Source: JAQGMV01 sp963828715
GTDB lineage: Bacteria; Pseudomonadota; Gammaproteobacteria; Burkholderiales; SG8-41
Length of the DNA stretch: 64,000 nucleotides
Reading direction: 5' to 3'
Assembly: GCA_963828715.1 (NCBI GenBank)
Contig: CAWHFX010000010.1
Location: 248,001-312,000 of the forward strand
Each line of letters opens with the position of its first letter. Positions within the stretch are counted from its first letter, which is position 1. The notes below the pieces were generated by a model. It worked only from the letters and a program-made list of their open reading frames with translations, was not told the origin of the DNA and made no database searches. Shown here piece by piece: positions 57,001-64,000 of the stretch. The translations under genes were made by a program, and so were the position numbers.

Positions 57001-57120
57001 CCGTTCGCCCTGAGGAGGCCGGCAGAGGTTGTCTCGAAGCCTGTCCTGAGCCTGTCGAAGGGGGTGAACGAGGCTCCGTCGTTCGTGCTTCGAGACACTC
57101 GCGTTCCTCAGCACGAACGC
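57001..57120. repeat. CTTCGAGAC repeat family, complete copy
   Basis: CCGTTCGCCCTGAGGAGG at the left end is imperfectly inverted to TTCCTCAGCACGAACG at the right end, with a middle part GTCTCGAAGCCTGTCCTGAG and CTTCGAGACACTCGCG. About 120 bases. Related copies are at 45342-45438 and 43106-43146. It is the whole gap between the aor cluster and the next gene. Confidence 0.8.
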
Positions 57121-57143
57121 CTTGTTGCGGCACGCATTTGTGA

Positions 57144-57455
57144 GTGACCACGCGAGCTAGGATGTCTGCCGCGGGCGATCTGTGCCGCCAGATGACGTGC
57201 ACGCGAGATGAGTTCATGTCGTGGCTCGCCGGCGCGACTCACAATGCGCCGGCCCATATCGACGGCAACGACGTAACTCTGCACGTCGGCAGCGGCACCG
57301 TTCGGATTACGCTGGTGGACGCGGCGCCGCGCCGCATCGGACCGATCAGCCTGCCGACGCTCGACATCCGCATGCGGTTCAGCGGCATCGACGAAACCGA
57401 ACGCACGAGCTTCATCGACTACTTCGATTTGTACACGCGCCGCGGCGGCGGCTGA
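57144..57455 (+). CDS. small conserved-looking hypothetical protein
   Basis: 103 residues from GTG 57144, or 97 from ATG 57162. CTRDEFMSWLAGATHNAPAH and VTLHVGSGTVRITLVDAAPRRIGPISLPTLDIRMRF end in FIDYFDLYTRRGGG. The codon use and balanced composition look like a real gene rather than a shadow. No domain or function recognised; no signal peptide. Confidence 0.6.
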   Translation: MTTRARMSAAGDLCRQMTCTRDEFMSWLAGATHNAPAHIDGNDVTLHVGSGTVRITLVDAAPRRIGPISLPTLDIRMRFSGIDETERTSFIDYFDLYTRRGGG

Positions 57456-57546
57456 TCGTTGCGGAGCGCCGAACCGTGCGCTGAAACCGGGCGTCCCGTC
57501 TGGCTCAGATGGCTCCTGTGCTGTAGCGGCGCTGACGCCGTGGTTT

Positions 57547-57714
57547 TTGGCTTTCGTGCTCTTTGCTACGTGTGCGCTGTTGCCGATGATCGCGCGTTAT
57601 CTTGTGGTCGGAGAGTATATCTACGACGCCATGGCAGCCACGGGTGCGGTCTTTCTGCTTGCCGTGCTCGTCATCGGCAAGCGTGTACACGACACGATAG
57701 CCGAATCGCCTTAG
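57547..57714 (+). CDS. small two-helix membrane protein (start unclear)
   Basis: An open frame reading LAFVLFATCALLPMIARYLVVGEYIYDAMAATGAVFLLAVLVIGKRVHDTIAESP-type sequence has two membrane helices. No good start codon is seen; the TTG at 57547 is used here, and the true start may lie in an upstream frame disturbed by a frameshift. Directly follows the hypothetical gene above on the same strand. Confidence 0.45.
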   Translation: MAFVLFATCALLPMIARYLVVGEYIYDAMAATGAVFLLAVLVIGKRVHDTIAESP

Positions 57715-57796
57715 CTGGCCTCAACCAGTCCGCTCTGCTGTTACACCCCCAGCCACAGTCGAGTTGTCTCGTCTGTGAGGCCCTCGTGGCGCCTGC

Positions 57797-57853
57797 TTGA
57801 CAGCAACTTCGCGTTGAGCGAATCTAATAAAACGGTGTTTCGTTGGATGAAAC
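57797..57853 (+). promoter_or_regulatory. possible promoter and IclR operator
   Basis: TTGACA at 57797-57802 is a perfect -35 hexamer; an AATCTAATAAA stretch 18-20 bases downstream could supply a weak -10. Just after it, GTTTC-GTTGGAT-GAAAC (57837-57853) is a five-base inverted repeat spaced by seven bases, the kind of site IclR family regulators bind. It overlaps the start region of the iclR-type gene, suggesting autoregulation. Confidence 0.4.
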
Positions 57854-58679
57854 AGCTGGATGCCTGGCACCTCAGGTTCGCAAATTGCGTAACGCAGCTA
57901 ACCCTAAGTCCGACACGACCGGCATTGCCACCGAGACTGTGGATGTCTCGCTCCGGTTGCTGGAGTTTCTCGCGCGAGCTCCCGAGCCGATTGGCGTTTC
58001 AGATCTCGCGCGCGAATTCGATGCATCCAAGGCCACGATATACCGCCATTTGCAGGCACTCGCTCGTCACGATTTCGTGCGGCAAGATGCGGCCACATCA
58101 CGTTACAGCGTAGGCATCAAACTGTTTATCCTCGGCGAGCGGCTCAGAGAACGCTTCGCCGTGCTGCCGGTTGCGCGCGACGAAATGACCCGGCTACGCG
58201 ATGAAACCGGTGCCGCGGTCACAGTCTCGACGCTCGCCGATGAACAGGTCGTCGTGCTCGAGGTGATCCAGGGCCACTCGATCATCAACTTCGGCACGCT
58301 GCCTGGGACGGTGCTCGACCTCCACGCCAGTGCTCACGGGAAGGTCGCACTCGCATTCGGTCCGCAAGACTTGCTCAAGCGGTGCCTTTCGAAGCCGCTG
58401 AAGGCCTGGACATCTCAAACAATTTCTACCCGGTCCGCGCTCGAACGTGCAATCGCCCAGGTCAAGTTGCGGGGCTGGGCGACGGCACCCAATCAGGTGT
58501 TGCAGGGCATTAATGGTCTTGCGGCACCCATCTTCAACCACGCCAACGTATTTGTGGGTGCCATCGCGATGGCCGGAACCGTTCAGACCGTGCCGGGCTC
58601 ACCCTCTGCGGAACAGATCAAAGCGGTTACGCGTGCGGCCACCCAGATTTCGCGCAATCTTGGTTGCATCAAGAGATGA
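57843..58679 (+). CDS. IclR family transcriptional regulator
   Basis: 278 residues from a TTG start; TTG 57885 is an alternative. Winged-helix region TVDVSLRLLEFLARAPEPIGVSDLAREFDASKATIYRHLQALARHDFVRQD, followed by the effector domain (AAVTVSTLADEQVVVLEVI, LHASAHGKVALAFG, GWATAPNQVLQGINGLAAPIFN, VGAIAMAGTV). IclR proteins respond to aromatic or small organic acids. Its stop overlaps the start of the methyltransferase gene (ATGA), so both are probably one unit. The only recognised DNA-binding regulator in the window. Confidence 0.92.
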   Translation: MDETAGCLAPQVRKLRNAANPKSDTTGIATETVDVSLRLLEFLARAPEPIGVSDLAREFDASKATIYRHLQALARHDFVRQDAATSRYSVGIKLFILGERLRERFAVLPVARDEMTRLRDETGAAVTVSTLADEQVVVLEVIQGHSIINFGTLPGTVLDLHASAHGKVALAFGPQDLLKRCLSKPLKAWTSQTISTRSALERAIAQVKLRGWATAPNQVLQGINGLAAPIFNHANVFVGAIAMAGTVQTVPGSPSAEQIKAVTRAATQISRNLGCIKR

Positions 58680-59491
58680 ATGCCCGCGAACAATGGCAGA
58701 TTGCGACGGATGCGGCTCATCGATACGAGGGCGTCGTCGCCCGGTATATTCTCGGTCCGTGGGCGCCGGCGATCGTCGAGGCCGGTCGTGTCACTGGAGG
58801 TGTACGCGTACTTGATCTGGCATGCGGGACTGGCGTAGTGGCACGGCTCGCGGCACAACGGGCAGGCATTCAGGGGAGGGTCATCGGCGTTGATCTCAAT
58901 CCCGCAATGCTTAACGTGGCGCGATCTCTTCCCGCGCCCGATGCTGCTTCCATCGAATGGGTCCAGGGAAGCGCGCTCGCCATTCCGTTGGCTGACGCGA
59001 GTGTCGATGTTGTTCTATGTCAGCAGGGATTGCAGTTCTTTTTGGACAGAGCGACCGCGCTGCGCGAGATGAAACGGGTGCTCAGTCGGGGCGGCCGTCT
59101 TGCTCTGAGCGTGTGGAGCAGTGCTGGACTGTATAACACCGCTGTAGCGAACGCACTCGAGCAATTCGCCGGCAAAGAGATCGCGTCGCGATTTCATGCT
59201 TCTCGCGACGCGCCGGGCAGAACCGAGCTCGAGCAACTCACTCACGGTGCCGGCTTCGGTCACGTCGACATTCGTGTCAGCCGCGTCCAGGTTCATTTAC
59301 CGATGCTGAACTGGTTTGCACTGGAACATCTTGCTGCCACGCCTGTGGCTGCATCCGTCGCTGCGCTTGATTCCAAGTCGCGGCAGGGTATTGGGACGAG
59401 CGTTGAGCGCGAGATGCAGCGTTTTAGCGACCGGGACGGAGTTACCTATCCAGAGGAGACCCGCATAGTCACGGCGCGACTCGGGCCTTAA
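58676..59491 (+). CDS. class I SAM-dependent methyltransferase
   Basis: 271 residues. VLDLACGTGVVARLAA is SAM motif I, then VIGVDLNPAMLNVARSLP, WVQGSALAIPLADASVDVVLCQQGLQFF and RVLSRGGRLALSVW, the UbiE/Methyltransf_11 layout. The start overlaps the IclR stop (ATGA). Substrate unknown; it may methylate a small carboxylic or phenolic compound sensed by the regulator. No signal peptide. Confidence 0.9.
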   Translation: MNAREQWQIATDAAHRYEGVVARYILGPWAPAIVEAGRVTGGVRVLDLACGTGVVARLAAQRAGIQGRVIGVDLNPAMLNVARSLPAPDAASIEWVQGSALAIPLADASVDVVLCQQGLQFFLDRATALREMKRVLSRGGRLALSVWSSAGLYNTAVANALEQFAGKEIASRFHASRDAPGRTELEQLTHGAGFGHVDIRVSRVQVHLPMLNWFALEHLAATPVAASVAALDSKSRQGIGTSVEREMQRFSDRDGVTYPEETRIVTARLGP

Positions 59492-59518
59492 TTCACATCA
59501 TCGTGGGAGGAGAACACC

Positions 59519-60577
59519 ATGGGCGCTCGATTGAGATCCACGTACGCAGTAAGGATGCTCGCGATTGCATGCGGTCATGGAGGTGGCGTCAGCGCGAAAC
59601 AGCCTGCAGTTGTGCAAACATTCGCCGCGGTCGTGAGCTTTGCCGCAACGATCGCACTCGCGCAGGAAACGTATCCGTCGCGCGCCATTCAGATCATCGT
59701 GCCGAATCCGCCCGGCGGTCTGAACCAGATCACCGCGCAGCCGCTTTCGGCCGTCATCGAAAAGCTTTACAAGCAGCCCGCGCCGGTGGTCAACAAGCCC
59801 GGCGCAACTGCTGCCGTGGGTACGGCATACGTCGCCACACAGAAGCCCGACGGCTACAACATTCTCGTGACGACGGCAAATATCTATCTCGTGATCGAGA
59901 AAAACAAGGCGCAGCACGTCGAGTCGCCGTACCGGTTGGACGAACTGCAGCCGCTCGCGCTAACGAGCGCCGATCCGCTCGTCTTCACCGTGCAGGACGA
60001 GAGTCCGTACAGATCATTGAAGGACTTCATCGCGGAGGCGAAGTCGAAAGGCGGGCAGATGGTGTATTCGAGCTCGGGACCGTTCGGCATCACGCACGTG
60101 CCGTTTGCGATGTTCACTGAAGCAGCGGGGCTACGCATGCGTCACGTGCCGACGACGGGTGGCGGTCCCGCCGTGATGCAGCTCCTCGGGGGACATGTTC
60201 AGGCCACCGCGGCTGGCCTGGGCGTCGTCGCACCGCACATCAACGCGGGCAAGCTACGCGCGCTTGCGTCCTGGGGCGCCAAGCGGCACTTCAGGCTGCC
60301 CGACGTGGCCACTTTCCAGGAGCTCGGGTATGACCTCGAAGCGTACTTGTGGGTCGGGCTTTTCACGACTGCGGGCGTGCCGGAGCCGACGTTGAAGTCG
60401 ATGCGCGAGATGGTCCGGCACGTCATGGACGACCCGCTCTACCGCCAGGCAATGGAAAAGGCGAATGTCGAGATCGACTATCGCGACACGCCCGAATTCG
60501 TCCGGTTTTTCCAGGCTGACCACAAGCGTCTCGGGACGACGGTCGAGCGTCTGGCGAAGGAAGAAAAGAAATCCTGA
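59519..60577 (+). CDS. Bug/TctC family solute receptor, divergent subtype
   Basis: 352 residues with a long leader (signal helix FAAVVSFAATIALAQ). YPSRAIQIIVPNPPGGLNQI replaces the usual PFPPGG-SD pattern (aspartate lost), VVNKPGATAAVGTAYVATQKPDGYNILV, VVYSSSGPFGITHVPFAMF, MRHVPTTGGGPAVMQLLGGHVQ (no YKG) and FRLPDVATFQELGYD. The C-terminus is lysine-rich. It groups with more distant receptors. ATG 59519 follows GGGAGGAGAA. Confidence 0.88.
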   Translation: MGARLRSTYAVRMLAIACGHGGGVSAKQPAVVQTFAAVVSFAATIALAQETYPSRAIQIIVPNPPGGLNQITAQPLSAVIEKLYKQPAPVVNKPGATAAVGTAYVATQKPDGYNILVTTANIYLVIEKNKAQHVESPYRLDELQPLALTSADPLVFTVQDESPYRSLKDFIAEAKSKGGQMVYSSSGPFGITHVPFAMFTEAAGLRMRHVPTTGGGPAVMQLLGGHVQATAAGLGVVAPHINAGKLRALASWGAKRHFRLPDVATFQELGYDLEAYLWVGLFTTAGVPEPTLKSMREMVRHVMDDPLYRQAMEKANVEIDYRDTPEFVRFFQADHKRLGTTVERLAKEEKKS

Positions 60578-60831
60578 TGAAGCTCGAGCGAATCGAACCG
60601 AGAGTCAAACATGGAAGAATCCTCGAAGATGAGCCTCGTCGTTCGATCTGATCGAGCCCGAGCAATAGATGCGCATGAAGGCGGACGTAAAAAGGCGATT
60701 GACGAAGGCTGCTCGCGATAAGCGCCGCGGAATCGCCTGAAGGCGCGGGCCAGGTAATCCACTTCTCACGCGGCCGCGACGCCGGCGGGTTTGCCGTTAT
60801 CATCCGGCTCTGAACAACCAAAGGAGACGCA

Positions 60832-62501
60832 ATGGCCGCAGCAGCACAGCAGATGTCGCAACCGAAGGACTACAAGCTGATCGTCGAGAAGGACGTGCAG
60901 ATTCCGCTGCGCGACGGCACCGTGCTCTGCGGCGACATCTTCCGGCCGGATGGGGGAAGCGAGCGCTTTCCGGTCATCATGAACATCGGGCCCGTACATG
61001 AAGGACAAGCTGTGGGTCCCGCCGCCGGATCTGGAGGAAGCGCCGAACCCCTACATGAACTGGGAGACGGCGAATCCGCTGTGGTGGTGCCCGCGCGGCT
61101 ACGGCTTGCTGCGCGTCGATACGCGCGGCACGGGCAAATCGCCCGGCAAGTGCGAGCCGAGTTCCTATCAGGAAGCCGTCGACTGCTACGACTGCATCGA
61201 GTGGGTCGCGAAACTGCCCTGGTGTACCGGCAGCGTCGGTACGCTCGGCATCTCGTATCACGCAGCGTTCCAGTGGCGTGTTGCGAACCTTCAGCCGCCG
61301 TCGCTGAAGGCGATCTGTCCGTGGGAGGGCAGAGCGGATCAATATCGCGATCAGGCCTATCACGGCGGCATCTTCGCGATGGGCTTCATCGCGCGGTGGT
61401 GCAACAACAACGCTGCACTGCATCTTCTCGGCGAGCCGCGGTCGTACAACCCGGATTCGTTCTCGCCCGACATGCTGTGGGACTACATGCGCAAGGATCT
61501 CGACTCCGAGGTACTGGCGCATGGCCAGCGCGCGGTGGGACAAGATCAACGTCCCTGTTTTCACCGTCGGCAACTGGAGCGGTTTCGCGATGCATCTGCG
61601 CGGCAACACGGAGGCTTACGTGTGCGCCGCATCGAAGCACAAGAAGCTGCGTATCCACAGCGGCACGCATTACCATCCGTTCCATGCCGAGGAAGCGCGC
61701 ATCGATCAGCTCCGCTGGTTCGATCACTGGCTGAAGGGGATCGATACCGGCTTCATGGACGAGCCGCCGGTCAAGCTCGAGATCCGCACCGGAGGAATGG
61801 AGCGCTCCGCGTTCCGACTGGAAGACGACTGGCCGCTTCCGCGCACGCAGTGGACGAAGATGTACCTGAAAATCGAGCGCGAGCCGTCCGAGGATCCGAA
61901 CGGTGTCGAAGGTCCGCTGGTCGCGAAAGCACCGGAACAGATGGGGAAGGCAAGCTATGGTCAGAGCGCACCGAGCCGGCCCGGCAAGATGCCGCGTGGC
62001 GTGTCCTTCGAGACGCCGCCAATGGCTGATGACACCGAGATTACCGGCCCGATCGTGCTGAACGTGTGGGTGTCGAGCACCGGGAAGGACGTCGACCTCT
62101 TCGCGACGCTGCGCAATATCGGACCCGACGGGAAAGACATCATGGAGATGGGGCAGCAGGGCGAGCCGCTGCAATGCGTGACGAAAGGCTGGCTGCGGGC
62201 TTCACATCGCAAGCTCGATCCCGAGCAGTCGCTGCCGTATCGGCCCTATCACGCACACAATGAGCGCCAGTGGCTGAAGTCGGGCGAGGTGGTCGAATGC
62301 CAGGTCGAGATCTGGCCCACGTCGATGGTGTTCAGGAAGGGGCACAAGCTGCGGCTCGACATCTCGCCGGCAGACGGCGTCGGCACGCAGCACTTCACGC
62401 ACTTCCACGCGGACTACAACCAGGGTCAGACCGCGACGATCTACTCGGGCGGAGAACGGCCTTCGTACCTGCTGCTACCGGTCATCCCGCCGAAGAAATG
62501 A
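60832..62501 (+). CDS. CocE/NonD family hydrolase (two frameshifts)
   Basis: About 555 residues of the X-Pro dipeptidyl-peptidase-like (CocE/NonD) family. DYKLIVEKDVQIPLRDGTVLCGDIFRPDGG, LWWCPRGYGLLRVDTRGTGKSPGK, SVGTLGISYHAAFQW (nucleophile Ser, but GISYH in place of GVSYLG), VPVFTVGNWSG and a C-terminal jelly-roll (DDTEITGPIVLNVWVSSTGKDVDLFATL, GHKLRLDISPADGVGTQHF). Single-base insertions near 60983 (CCC) and 61511 (GG) split it; removing them gives NIGPYMKDKLW and LDSEYWRMASARWDKI. The stop overlaps the next gene start (ATGA). Confidence 0.9.
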
Positions 62502-63319
62502 AGCGGTGTATCGAAGGGCTGTGTGCGGCGTGCGTGGCACTTGCCATCAGCGCCGCTGCGGCCCAGGCACCCGACGCTCCGTATCAGCCGCGCATGGGCC
62601 AGCCGGGGAAGGACGTCGTGTGGATACCGTCGCCGGACGGCATGGTCGAGAAGATGCTCGACATGGCGCACGTCACGCCGCAGGACTTCGTGATCGATCT
62701 CGGGTCGGGTGACGGCCGCAACGTGATCGCGGCGGCCAAGCGCGGCGCGCATGCGCTGGGCGTCGAATACAACCCCGAAATGGTAGAGCTTTCGAAGCGC
62801 ACGGCGGCGGCGGCCGGTGTTGCCGATAAAGCCGAGTTCGTGCAGGGCGACATGTTCGCCGCGGACATCTCGAAGGCAACCGCGCTCGTGCTGTTTCTGA
62901 TTCCGAGCAATCTCGAGAAGCTCGCGCCGAAGTTTCTCGCGCTGAAGCCCGGCACCCGGATCGTGTCGAACACGTACGAGATCGGCGGCGGATGGGAACC
63001 GGACGAAACCGACCGGCTGAAGCTCTGCGCGTCGTGGTGCGTCGCGCATCTTTACGTCGTGCCTGCGAAGGTTTCCGGCACGTGGCGCCTGCCGGACGGA
63101 GCGCTCACGCTCACGCAGGAATTTCAGTGGATCGGCGGCACGTACGAGATGAGCGGCATTTCCCTGCCGGTTGAAGACGGCTCGCTGCGCGGGAACGATA
63201 TCCGGTTCGTCGTGAATGGTGTTGAATACACGGGTCGCATCAATGGCGATGCGATGGAGGGTGTTGCCAGGGGACGCGCCACCACGACGCGGTGGACGGC
63301 GCAACGGGCAGCCGAATGA
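62498..63319 (+). CDS. exported SAM-dependent methyltransferase-like protein
   Basis: 273 residues. The N-terminus is a signal peptide (GLCAACVALAISAAAAQA), followed by DGMVEKMLDMAHVTPQDFVIDLGSGDGRNVIAAAKRGAHALGVEYNPEMVELSKR, which is a full SAM-binding motif I and II, and QGDMFAADISKATALVLFLIPSNLEKL. The C-terminal half (TWRLPDGALTLTQEFQWIGGTYEMSG) is a separate beta-rich part. An exported methyltransferase is unusual because the donor is cytoplasmic. Start overlaps the CocE stop (ATGA). Confidence 0.85.
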   Translation: MKRCIEGLCAACVALAISAAAAQAPDAPYQPRMGQPGKDVVWIPSPDGMVEKMLDMAHVTPQDFVIDLGSGDGRNVIAAAKRGAHALGVEYNPEMVELSKRTAAAAGVADKAEFVQGDMFAADISKATALVLFLIPSNLEKLAPKFLALKPGTRIVSNTYEIGGGWEPDETDRLKLCASWCVAHLYVVPAKVSGTWRLPDGALTLTQEFQWIGGTYEMSGISLPVEDGSLRGNDIRFVVNGVEYTGRINGDAMEGVARGRATTTRWTAQRAAE

Positions 63320-63353
63320 GAGCGATGACACAACATGTTTTCCGAGGTGAAGA

Positions 63354-64000
63354 ATGAAAGTCTATGAAGCGATGGCGAATGCCTTCATGAAGGAAGGCAC
63401 GTCGGTCCTGTTCGGTTTGCTCGGCGATGGCCAGATGACATGGTGGTCGGCAATGTCGCAGTACCCGGACCTCAAGATCGTCGACGTGCGCGACGAAGGT
63501 GCGGCCGTCAGCATGGCAGAAGGCTGGGCGATGGTCACCGGCAAGGTCGGCGTTGCAAGCGCGACGCAGGGGCCGGGGCTCGCGCGCATGACGACTGCGC
63601 TCATCGTGGCCGCGCGTTCGCGCACGCCGCTCGTGGTCTACACCAGCAAGACGGCTTTGAACAACGAGTTCACCGCTCAGTATCTCAACCAGGACGCGCT
63701 GGTGAGCGCGACGGGCGCGGGCTACATCGAGGTGCTCACGCCCGCATACGCGGAAACCGCGGTGAGGGATGCGTTCTATCGCGCGCGACGCGAATCGCGG
63801 CCCATCGTGCTGTGCGCGCCGCTCGATATCCAACGCATGGAGTGCGATGCCGATGGCGAGGATTACCGGCCGTCGACCGACATGTTCCCGGGACAGCAGG
63901 CGATCCGTCCCGCCCTCGAACGCCTGCGGGAAGCCGCCGACATCATCGCGAAGAGCAAAAAGCCCGTGCTCGTGCTGGGCCGTGGCGCGATGACGCCGGC
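63354..64000 (+). CDS. thiamine-diphosphate enzyme, acetolactate synthase-like (partial)
   Basis: The first 215 residues, running off the window. MKVYEAMANAFMKEGTSVLFGLLGDGQM, DVRDEGAAVSMAEGWAMVTGKVGVASATQGPGLARM, with the cofactor-activating glutamate in RDEGAAV, then SRTPLVVYTSKT and RRESRPIVLCAPLDIQ, and the start of the central domain (IIAKSKKPVLVLGRGAMTPA). Family: TPP-dependent decarboxylases/acetolactate synthase. GAGGTGAAG lies just before ATG 63354. The rest is outside the window. Confidence 0.92.
   Translation, partial: MKVYEAMANAFMKEGTSVLFGLLGDGQMTWWSAMSQYPDLKIVDVRDEGAAVSMAEGWAMVTGKVGVASATQGPGLARMTTALIVAARSRTPLVVYTSKTALNNEFTAQYLNQDALVSATGAGYIEVLTPAYAETAVRDAFYRARRESRPIVLCAPLDIQRMECDADGEDYRPSTDMFPGQQAIRPALERLREAADIIAKSKKPVLVLGRGAMTP

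Noticed and set aside
1..64000. tRNA, rRNA, CRISPR arrays, phage or transposase genes
   Set aside because: None was recognised by sequence inspection. Short direct repeats seen were not regularly spaced arrays with unique spacers.

Overview
The window is high-GC, densely coded DNA that reads as a betaproteobacterium, most likely of the order Burkholderiales. The strongest sign is the number of periplasmic solute receptors of the Bug/TctC family (receptors of tripartite tricarboxylate transporters), which are hugely expanded in that group. Fourteen Bug genes and one Bug relic lie here, with no TctA or TctB permease beside them. TRAP transporter genes, CaiB/BaiF CoA-transferases, amidohydrolase-2 enzymes, SMP-30 and 7-bladed lactonases and a tungsten aldehyde oxidoreductase fit a versatile degrader of organic acids and aromatics. 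No rRNA, tRNA, CRISPR array, transposase or replication origin was seen.

Layout. 1-12 kb: mixed genes (zinc-ribbon membrane protein, esterase, lactonase, DJ-1 protein, amidohydrolase, SMP-30 protein, DsbA-like protein, ATP-grasp enzyme, DUF1684 protein, CoA-transferase, epoxide-hydrolase-like enzyme). 12-19 kb: two polytopic membrane proteins, one with a conserved-looking cytosolic tail, then GST, the first Bug gene and a large alpha/beta hydrolase. 19-23 kb: a tandem repeat, an NTF2-like protein, a gamma-glutamyltransferase and a lower-GC TIR-domain gene. 23-26 kb: a dctPQM TRAP operon. 26-46.9 kb: a Bug-rich region interleaved with amidohydrolase, MaoC-type hydratases, CoA-transferase, triple RidA and VOC proteins. 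46.9-50.6 kb: a giant double ABC exporter. 52-57 kb: an alcohol dehydrogenase plus a three-subunit tungsten aldehyde oxidoreductase and a MoaD-like sulfur carrier. 57-64 kb: IclR regulator with methyltransferase, a Bug gene, a CocE-type hydrolase, an exported methyltransferase and the start of a thiamine-diphosphate enzyme.

How the genes fit together. The Bug receptors probably deliver carboxylates that are activated by CoA-transferases, hydrated by the MaoC pair and cleared by RidA and hydrolases. The clearest pathway unit is alcohol to aldehyde (adhP) to acid (AorABC). About ten genes are broken by single-base frameshifts, nearly all of the +1 type and at sites where removing one base restores a family-like protein. 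This looks much more like residual sequencing error in a long-read or metagenome assembly than gene decay, so those genes are annotated here as frameshifted CDS.

The most interesting candidates for something new are the membrane protein with a cytosolic sensor/effector-like tail (13000-14895), the solitary TIR protein (21354-22949), the triple RidA protein inside a Bug/CoA operon, the phosphatase-like protein with a rewritten RHG motif translationally coupled to a Bug gene, and the dispersed repeat families.
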